Assembly (NCBI GenBank): GCA_003232855.1
Contig: QIKC01000023.1
Coordinates: 1 to 11,895 of the forward strand
DNA length: 11,895 nt
Direction: 5' to 3'
DNA from: Verrucomicrobiales bacterium
GTDB taxonomy: Bacteria; Verrucomicrobiota; Verrucomicrobiia; Verrucomicrobiales; DEV007
Shown: piece after piece, positions 1-5,194 of the stretch
Layout of the letters: every line of letters begins with the position of its first letter
Numbering within the stretch: the stretch's first letter is position 1
Translations under genes and position numbers: made by a program
The notes under the pieces: model-generated
Told to the model about the DNA's origin: nothing
Seen by the model: only the letters and a program-made list of their open reading frames with translations
Databases searched by the model: none

Positions 1-302
1 ACCCAGATAACGATGGTTCGACCAATGCCGAGGAGTACGCCGCGGGCACCGATCCCAACAACCCGAGCGATTTTCTCCAGATCACCAACATCGTCACCGG
101 CGGAGGCCAGACGGAGATCACTTGGCCTGCGAGGGTCGGTCACACTTACAGCCTGTTCTTCAGCGACGACCTAGGCGTCTGGACCCTCCTCCAAGGATCG
201 TTGACCGTCGCCGCCGACGAGGATCTGACCGGCATCGATAGCGACCCACTGCCGCCCGCCCGCAGCTACAGGGTCGAAGCCGTCGTCACGCCGGCATCGT
301 AG
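1..302 (+). CDS. C-terminal end of a probable secreted/surface protein with a calcium-binding (thrombospondin type 3-like) repeat
   Basis: The reading frame is open from the left edge (first full codon at 3) to a TAG at 300-302, giving 99 visible residues; the start lies outside the window. It opens with D-N-D-G-S-T-N-A-E-E-Y-A-A-G-T-D-P, the Asp-rich 'DxDG...EY..GTDP' loop typical of thrombospondin type 3/dockerin-like Ca2+-binding segments. A C-terminal domain follows with T-Y-S-L-F-F-S-D-D-L-G-V-W-T, a pattern I recall from the ends of many large exported verrucomicrobial proteins. No enzymatic motif is visible, so the role of the whole protein cannot be judged. It converges with tgt across a roughly 390-base gap. 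The frame and stop are certain; the family assignment is a motif-level reading. Confidence 0.75.
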   Translation, partial: PDNDGSTNAEEYAAGTDPNNPSDFLQITNIVTGGGQTEITWPARVGHTYSLFFSDDLGVWTLLQGSLTVAADEDLTGIDSDPLPPARSYRVEAVVTPAS

Positions 303-333
303 CCGGATTCCGATATCCGTACTCTTGATCTCG

Positions 334-359
334 GCGCCACCCTCACCCGAGGGTGGCGC
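334..359 (+). terminator. Strong hairpin, probable transcription terminator of the left-edge gene
   Basis: GCGCCACCCTC (334-344) and GAGGGTGGCGC (349-359) form a perfect 11-bp GC-rich stem with a 4-base ACCC loop, starting 31 bases after the TAG of the left-edge gene. No good T-run follows on either strand, so it is not a classic intrinsic terminator. It may act as a 3'-end stabiliser, or as a bidirectional stop for the converging transcripts. The stem is directly visible; the function is inferred. Confidence 0.5.
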
Positions 360-496
360 GATGTCTTCGCAGCGGATCACCCCTGCTGCAACCGCATGTC
401 GAGCCCAGCGCCGTCGCCCACATTCCCGAACAGATCGCGCTGATCGTGACACTGATTTTCGGGGTTCCGCGATTTAAGCCTAGCGACGGATTTTTT

Positions 497-523
497 GACA
501 GAATTAACAGAATTGACAGAATT
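497..523. repeat. Three tandem 9-bp units (RACAGAATT)
   Basis: GACAGAATT, AACAGAATT and GACAGAATT follow one another without spacing and differ only at the first base. A T6 run (491-496) precedes them and AT-rich sequence follows. It lies in a convergent intergenic region. Its 9-bp period would encode a 3-residue peptide repeat, but no gene uses it. From memory, similar ACAGAATT/ACAGGATT reiterations occur between genes in many environmental bacteria; I cannot verify copy number here. Confidence 0.8.
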
Positions 524-690
524 ATTGGAGGACGGCTGCGCCGCCGTCGTTGCGTCTTTAGATGCGTGAGGGATGTTCGGGGGTGCCGGTGAGGCGGGTT
601 GAGGCTCTTGTTGAACGCTGACAAACGACTTTTCGAGACCTGAATGGTTACGATTTCTGAGAGAGGCTTTTTTTGTGATGAAGAGAACGT

Positions 691-1842
691 TTAGTTGGGT
701 TCTTCCTCACGGATCACTGATGTCGGGACGTAGGTGGAGGTGACGTGGCTTCGCAGTTCGGCAAAATTACCGGCCTCTAGTGCCGTGCGGGCGCGGGCGA
801 GGAGGTGCAGGTAGAAGTGGAGGTTGTGTAGGGTGACGAGGCGCAGGCCGAGGATCTCTTTGGATTTTACGAGGTGGCGGATGTAGCCGCGGGCGAAGCC
901 GCTGGCGCAGGAGTAACAGGCGCAGTCTTCTTCGATGGGTCGTTGGTCGTGGGCGAATTTTTGGTTCTTTAGGTTGAGGGTGCCGCTGGCGGTGTAGGCG
1001 GTGCCGGTGCGGGCGACGCGGGTGGGGAGCACGCAGTCGAACATGTCGATGCCGCGGGCGACCATCTCGATCATTTGCGGCGGGGTGCCGAGTCCCATGG
1101 CGTAGCGTGGGCGGTCTTTTGGGAGGAAGGGAACGGAGTGCTCGACGGCGGCCAGCATCTCGGTCTCGGGCTCGCCGACGCTGACGCCGCCGATGGCGTA
1201 GCCGTCGAAACCGAGTTCGACGAGGCCGCGCGCGGAGCGCTCGCGCAGCTCGGGGTAGATCGAGCCTTGGACGATGCCGAAGTGGAGTTGCCTGCCGGTG
1301 CCGCCGCCAGCTTGGGGCGCGTTTTGGGCGACCCATTCTTTGCAGCGAGCGGCCCAGCGCAGGGTGAGTTCGCCGCTGGTTTGCGCGTAGTCGCGCTCGC
1401 AGGGGTAGGGTGGGCACTCGTCGAAGAGCATGGCGATGTCGGAGCCGAGTGCGGCTTGGATCTCCATGGAGGTTTCGGGGCCGATAAAGGTGGGGGTGCC
1501 GTCGAGGTGGTTTTGGAAGTGGACGCCCTCTTCGGAAATCTTGCGCAGCTTGGCCAGCGACCAGACTTGGAAGCCGCCGCTGTCGGTGAGGATGGCACGA
1601 TCCCAGTTCATGAAGGCGTGTAGGCCGCCGAATTCGCGGATGATCTCGGTGCCGGGGCGGATGAAGAGGTGGTAGGTGTTGCCGAGCAGGATCTGCGCGC
1701 CTAGCCCGCGCAGCTCGTCTGGGCTGACGGCTTTGACAGAGCCTTGAGTGCCGACGGGCATGAACACCGGGGTTTCCACGGTGCCGTGGGCGGTGGTGAG
1801 GCGCCCGCGACGGGCGGCGGAGGAGGGATCGGATCGGAAGAT
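691..1842 (-). CDS. tgt: Queuine tRNA-ribosyltransferase (tRNA-guanine transglycosylase), with apparent ATC start
   Basis: It exchanges guanine-34 for a queuosine precursor base in tRNAs with GUN anticodons, in the cytoplasm. From the ATC the protein is 383 residues, the usual bacterial length. Visible features: T-D-S-G-G-F-Q near 86-92 (base binding), F-D-C-V-L-P-T-R at 268-275 with the nucleophilic Asp269, and the zinc site C-A-C-Y-S-C (Cys307, 309, 312) plus His339 in T-L-H-N-L. All key residues are present. The first standard start (GTG, 1777-1779) would begin at V-E-T-P-V-F-M-P, but upstream codons in the same frame read F-R-S-D-P-S-S-A-A-R-R-G-R-L-T-T-A-H-G-T, the conserved family N-terminus. 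The only candidate in the initiator position is ATC at 1840-1842; an in-frame TAG lies at 1864-1866. A weak AGAGGGG (1854-1860) lies 11 bases ahead. It follows the methyltransferase by 21 bases, so co-transcription is likely. Family certain; start unusual. Confidence 0.93.
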   Translation of the reverse strand: MFRSDPSSAARRGRLTTAHGTVETPVFMPVGTQGSVKAVSPDELRGLGAQILLGNTYHLFIRPGTEIIREFGGLHAFMNWDRAILTDSGGFQVWSLAKLRKISEEGVHFQNHLDGTPTFIGPETSMEIQAALGSDIAMLFDECPPYPCERDYAQTSGELTLRWAARCKEWVAQNAPQAGGGTGRQLHFGIVQGSIYPELRERSARGLVELGFDGYAIGGVSVGEPETEMLAAVEHSVPFLPKDRPRYAMGLGTPPQMIEMVARGIDMFDCVLPTRVARTGTAYTASGTLNLKNQKFAHDQRPIEEDCACYSCASGFARGYIRHLVKSKEILGLRLVTLHNLHFYLHLLARARTALEAGNFAELRSHVTSTYVPTSVIREEEPN

Positions 1843-1863
1843 AGCGCGTCGCGCCCCTCTCGG

Positions 1864-2653
1864 CTAGTCTCGCGATTTGGCCAACTGGATCGACGACAAG
1901 GGGCGCTTTAAGAGGAGCAACCAGTCCCAAGGATAGGGCTCGCGCATCCAGCGCGGTGGGCGGGTGAATTCGGTGCTCCAGGTGTATTCCGATCTTGTCG
2001 CAGGAGAGGATGGTGAGTCCGAAGCGTGCGCTGGTGGTGGCGAGTTCGCCTTCCAAGTAATGTTTGGTGATCTGGCCGCCCGCATCGAGCAGGCCGCCGC
2101 GGGCGATTTGGGCGGCGGTGGGATCGCCGGGCTCGAAGCTCTCGCGGAGTGCCTGCGCCGGGGGAACGCCGCTGCGCAGGTTCCATTCGACCAGTCGGTG
2201 CCGCGCCAGCAGGCCGGATTCGAGCGAGGGGACGACGAGAGCGACCCGCCCGCCGGGCAGGACGGCGGCGGCCAGGTGGCGCCACATGGATTCGCGCTCG
2301 GCGAGGCGGGGGGCGAGCAGGGCATTGATGCAGAGCACGAAGTCGGACGCGCGTGGCGGCGGCGAGCGGCGCAGGTCGATTTGCGAGAATTCCAGGTTTG
2401 GCCGTCGCCGATTGCGCCGTCGTGCTGCGGCGAGCATCTCTGCGGAGTAGTCACATGCCTGCACTTGCCCGAAGTGTTCGCAGAGCAGCGGGAGGAAGGT
2501 GCCGGTGCCGCAGCCGAGGTCGGTGGCGCTGCGCTGTGGGTCGCCGAATTTTTCGATTAGCGCGTGAATCTTGCCGGCGCGGTCGTGGTGGAAGACGCTG
2601 AGCACCTCACCGCTGTAATCCCGAGCTGCCTTTTTCCAGTCTGCGGGTTCCAT
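1864..2653 (-). CDS. Class I SAM-dependent methyltransferase, interrupted by a +1 frameshift near 1990
   Basis: From ATG 2651-2653 the frame encodes a Rossmann methyltransferase: motif I D-L-G-C-G-T-G-T-F at about 45-53, an acidic D-Y-S (68-70), and L-P-G-G-R-V-A-L-V (132-140) typical after motif IV. This frame reads to F-G-L-T-I-L-S-C-D-K-I (residue 221). The continuation expected of the family lies in the next frame: E-Y-T-W-S-T-E-F-T-R-P-P-R-W-M then P-Y-P-W-D-W-L, ending at TAG 1864-1866. The first frame stays open much further but becomes Arg/Pro/His-rich, the shadow of tgt. One extra base near 1988-1994 (GATCGGAA on the coding strand) explains this; the joined protein would be about 262 residues. 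No known slippery site is evident, so mutation or base-call error is likelier than programmed shifting. The substrate is unknown. It lies 88 bases after the FecR-LamG gene and just before tgt. Confidence 0.75.
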
Positions 2654-2671
2654 CGTTTATGGTTCGATGAT

Positions 2672-2678
2672 TTGTTAG
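2672..2678 (-). promoter_or_regulatory. CTAACAA leader motif upstream of the methyltransferase
   Basis: On the minus strand the leader contains g-CTAACAA-atc, with 18 bases between the motif and the ATG at 2653. The same heptamer occurs three times before the pentein gene (11325-11363). There is no Shine-Dalgarno sequence in this leader. Its role is unknown. Confidence 0.3.
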
Positions 2679-2741
2679 CGTTGTGCTGATGCTAGTGGTA
2701 TGAACATCGGGACGATGGGAGACCGAGTTCGGTAGGACGGA

Positions 2742-4424
2742 CTAGTGCGGCTTGCCGATGCGATACATCTCGGCCAGCTCGGTTGCATCGATGCTGCGGC
2801 GAAAAATCGCGAACTCGTCGATACGTCCGGTGAAGTTTCTGATGGAGCGTTTGCCGTTCGGGGTGCGGCCGCTGGAATTGCCGATCTCGGCATCGCCGAG
2901 GGAAATGGAGAGCTTGGTATCGGTGTCGATGGGGCTGTTCGACACCTCGCGACCATCGAGGTAGTGGCGCACGCTGTTCGACTCGGTGTCGAACACGGTG
3001 GCTAGGTAGTGCCATTTGCCCAGTTTCTTTGCCGTTAGCACTGGTTGCGAGGTGAAGTGGTGGATGTTTTTGCCGTCCGCGCCGCGAACCTTGAGTTGCA
3101 GTTCGCCATCGCGGGTGATCAACCATTCGCAGGTACCGGGAGCCGTGGCGTTGCTGGCGAGCAGGGTGTTGTGGCTGTTTGGCAGGGCGTCGGCGCGCAC
3201 CCATCCGGCGAATGTTAGTGCTTCGTAGCTGCCGCTGGCATGGATGCGCACGCGGTCGCTGGCGCGGTTGAACTCCAACGCCCCTTTAGAGGGCCAGCGG
3301 CCGTTGGTCCAGCGGCCTCCGACGATGGCGCCGTGGGTGAACTGGTTCTGGTAGGCGGCTTGGTTTACCAGTGTCCGCTCGCGCGGCCCCTGGTCTTCGA
3401 AGTCGTAGAGGGCGAGGATGTCATCGTCGGCGCGCATCTCTTCGACGAGGTCGCGCCAGCGCTGGTGGCGCATCGAGGCGTTTTTCAGCGAGGTCTGCGC
3501 CATGTCGGCAAAGGAGATGAAGGACATCGGGTCGGTCTCGATCGATTTCGCGGCGCCGTTTTGGAATTGTAGCGCGTGCTGCGCTAGCAGGTGGTGTTGC
3601 GATTTCGGATCGCGGGAGGAATCGGCTGCGTAGATAGTGAGTGTTCCTTCGAAACAGTGAACTTCGGTGCGCTGCCCGTCATCGCCGATGCGCAGTGCGA
3701 ATTCGGCGCCCTGATCGACGATTTCGACTTGAGCTGTGGAGATGTGGAAACCGCTGGCCTGTGATGGAACCTTCGCCCGCATCCTGCCCTCGCTGAGGAT
3801 TCCGCTGTTTTCGGAGTCGATCTCGAACCGGGCGGGGCCTTCGAGGATAACCCGTGCGCCGTTGTAGAATTCGATTTCGGCGATGCCCGATTCCAGTTGC
3901 AGCTCGCCGAGTGGCAAGATGCCCCCGCTCGCCTCGGGTTGTAGCCCGCTGTCGCCGAAGCTCGCCCCCACGGTGCCCATGAGGATCGCCACACCGTTGT
4001 CGATAGCGGGCACCTCTTTCGCCGCGACGGCTGTCTGAGAGCCGAAGGGCAACCATTTGCCCGCGAAGAAGGTCAGCGTCCCGGCGCAGAGCACGATTGC
4101 TGCGGCGGCGGCGGTCCACGGTAGGGGGCGCCAGTTGGGGCGTAGTATTTGCCGCGTGTTCTGACCTTTGAAAAACAGGGCGGTCGATTGTGAGATGGCC
4201 TTGCGGACGCCGTCGCTGCTCGATATTTCGACTGGCTGGCTGGCGCCCAACTCGAGGTCGACTGCCGCGCACATCTGGGTGTAGTCGAGGTAGAATTCGC
4301 AGGCTTCCGGGTCGCCATCGAGCAGGTTCTCGATACGCGTGATGTCGTCACGATCGGCGAGGTCGTCGTGTAAGGCGGAAAGGAGCTTTTCGAGCTCAAC
4401 GAATTTGCTTTGTCTCTGGCGCAT
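2742..4424 (-). CDS. FecR-domain membrane protein with C-terminal LamG/concanavalin-like domain (putative anti-sigma/surface sensor)
   Basis: Predicted 560 residues from ATG 4422-4424. Order: a helical cytoplasmic N-terminus (1-60) with I-E-N-L-L-D-G-D-P-E-A, common in sigma-partner proteins of PVC bacteria; one membrane helix (about 103-121); a FecR-like domain (about 145-265) with G-A-R-V-I-L-E-G-P-A-R-F and G-A-E-F-A-L-R; and a LamG-like jelly-roll (about 335-555) with A-L-Y-D-F-E-D, F-A-G-W-V-R and a closing G-R-I-D-E-F-A-I-F. It directly follows the ECF sigma gene, so it probably inhibits or signals to that factor while the LamG domain reads a glycan or protein ligand outside. A longer reading from TTG 4473-4475 overlaps the sigma TGA (TTGA) and would add 17 residues; I prefer the ATG because homologous N-termini, from memory, begin near there. 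Domains clear; function inferred. Confidence 0.85.
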   Translation of the reverse strand: MRQRQSKFVELEKLLSALHDDLADRDDITRIENLLDGDPEACEFYLDYTQMCAAVDLELGASQPVEISSSDGVRKAISQSTALFFKGQNTRQILRPNWRPLPWTAAAAAIVLCAGTLTFFAGKWLPFGSQTAVAAKEVPAIDNGVAILMGTVGASFGDSGLQPEASGGILPLGELQLESGIAEIEFYNGARVILEGPARFEIDSENSGILSEGRMRAKVPSQASGFHISTAQVEIVDQGAEFALRIGDDGQRTEVHCFEGTLTIYAADSSRDPKSQHHLLAQHALQFQNGAAKSIETDPMSFISFADMAQTSLKNASMRHQRWRDLVEEMRADDDILALYDFEDQGPRERTLVNQAAYQNQFTHGAIVGGRWTNGRWPSKGALEFNRASDRVRIHASGSYEALTFAGWVRADALPNSHNTLLASNATAPGTCEWLITRDGELQLKVRGADGKNIHHFTSQPVLTAKKLGKWHYLATVFDTESNSVRHYLDGREVSNSPIDTDTKLSISLGDAEIGNSSGRTPNGKRSIRNFTGRIDEFAIFRRSIDATELAEMYRIGKPH

Positions 4425-4471
4425 GGAATTTTCTAAAGTTTCACCAGCTAATGGCCCTGCTGCTGGGTTTC

Positions 4472-4999
4472 TCAACTCGATTGTTCGGAGGCGAGGCTTT
4501 TTTCGATGCAGGTCATCAGGTTGTGCCTGATCCGGTAGAGCGTCTGCGAAACCGAGCCGACCGAGCGCTCTTGTTCGGCGGCGAGCCCCTGCACTGATGC
4601 GCCCGGTTGGTAGCGCGCTTCCACCAGTTTGCGATGGTGTTCCGGGAGTTTAAGCAAGCAGCGGCGCAGCGCCTGATTGCGGGCATCGGCTCCCTCCTCA
4701 TCGGCGCGATCGTCGTTGCGCTCGGCGAGGTAATCGAGGATTTCGTCACCGAAAACCAGTTTCTCCCGAGCCATTTTGCGGCGGAAGGAGAGCACGTGAA
4801 AATAGGCAATTTTGCATGCCCAGGCGTTAAAGTTGGTGCCTTCTTGGAACGTCGCTGCCTTTTTCCAGAGCGTGATATTGGTCTCTTGCAGTAGATCCCG
4901 AGCTCTGCTGCGGTCGGGCAGAAGGGTCATGATGTAGCCGTACACAGGCCCTTGTGCCTCGGTGAGGAGTCGGACAAATTCGGCGGAATCAGATTTCAT
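4472..4999 (-). CDS. RNA polymerase sigma factor, sigma-70 family, ECF type
   Basis: 175 residues with only regions 2 and 4, as in ECF factors. Region 2 spans about 8-78: F-V-R-L-L-T-E-A-Q-G-P-V-Y-G-Y, then D-R-S-R-A-R-D-L-L-Q-E-T-N-I-T-L-W-K (the -10-binding helix) and F-N-A-W-A-C-K-I-A. Region 4 spans about 110-165: L-L-K-L-P-E-H-H-R-K-L-V-E-A-R-Y and a helix-turn-helix S-V-Q-G-L-A-A-E...S-V-G-S-V-S-Q-T-L-Y-R-I-R. The 'LLQETNITLWKK' wording resembles the sigma factors abundant in planctomycetes and verrucomicrobia. It redirects RNA polymerase to target promoters; the adjacent FecR-LamG gene is the likely partner, sharing a transcript. It starts at ATG 4997-4999 with no Shine-Dalgarno; the 195-base leader holds a small hairpin. 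Confidence 0.93.
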   Translation of the reverse strand: MKSDSAEFVRLLTEAQGPVYGYIMTLLPDRSRARDLLQETNITLWKKAATFQEGTNFNAWACKIAYFHVLSFRRKMAREKLVFGDEILDYLAERNDDRADEEGADARNQALRRCLLKLPEHHRKLVEARYQPGASVQGLAAEQERSVGSVSQTLYRIRHNLMTCIEKSLASEQSS

Positions 5000-5056
5000 C
5001 GGCGGGGGATGACAATCTACAGCAAACCTTGGCCGATATTCAATGGATATTCCTTT

Positions 5057-5072
5057 GGGGGAGATTTCCCCC
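5057..5072. other. Small hairpin in the sigma-factor leader
   Basis: GGGGGA (5057-5062) and TCCCCC (5067-5072) pair perfectly around GATT, 58 bases upstream of the sigma start. There is no T-run on the minus strand after it (the coding-strand continuation is A-rich), so it is a poor terminator for ccoI. It could be a leader structure. I see nothing else definite in the 195-base gap 5000-5194. Confidence 0.35.
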
Positions 5073-5194
5073 GTTCCTCAAGACGCAAGGTGAGGTGAGG
5101 ACGGTACGATTCTGGCGTGAGCGAAGGGTGCCGGTGTTGCCAAGTTTGATTAAACATCCATTAATGTCGCTTCATTGTTTTTAACGCATGGGCG

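Larger units (their letters stand above)
303..690. other. Convergent intergenic region with no convincing gene
   Basis: This 388-base gap lies between two genes pointing at each other. It holds a perfect 11-bp hairpin (334-359), a 9-bp tandem repeat (497-523), a smaller hairpin at 531-548 (GACGGC / GCCGTC around a 6-base loop) and a T7 run at 668-674 with no stem before it. The open frames here (353-592 on +, 343-624 on -) give low-complexity Arg/Ser-rich or repeat-derived peptides without recognisable domains. I read the gap as termination and dispersed-repeat DNA, not coding sequence. Confidence 0.6.

Noticed and set aside
497..523. CRISPR-like or iteron origin reading of the tandem repeats
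   Set aside because: Units are only 9 bp with no spacers, only three copies, and no cas, rep or DnaA-box sequences nearby.
495..536. Promoter from the two TTGACA hexamers in the 9-bp repeat
   Set aside because: No TATAAT-like box is found at 16-18 bases from either, and no gene starts downstream on the plus strand.
353..592. 79-residue open frame on the plus strand
   Set aside because: It runs through the hairpin and the 9-bp repeat, giving D-R-I-N-R-I-D-R-I-I and an Arg/Cys-rich tail. No domain, no start signal.
343..624. 93-residue open frame on the minus strand downstream of tgt
   Set aside because: Basic, low-complexity sequence whose hydrophobic stretch comes from the 9-bp repeat; no sign of coding bias.
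1984..1998. Programmed +1 frameshift in the methyltransferase
   Set aside because: No known shift signal (no CUU-AGG-C-type or stop-codon-based slippery site) is visible at the junction. A single-base lesion or error is simpler.
767..2653. One 628-residue protein covering the methyltransferase and most of tgt
   Set aside because: After about residue 221 the frame turns into Arg/Pro/His-rich sequence, the out-of-frame shadow of tgt. The methyltransferase-like tail is in another frame.
5057..5072. Hairpin as intrinsic terminator of ccoI
   Set aside because: On the minus strand it is followed by A-rich, not T-rich, sequence and lies over 120 bases past the ccoI stop.
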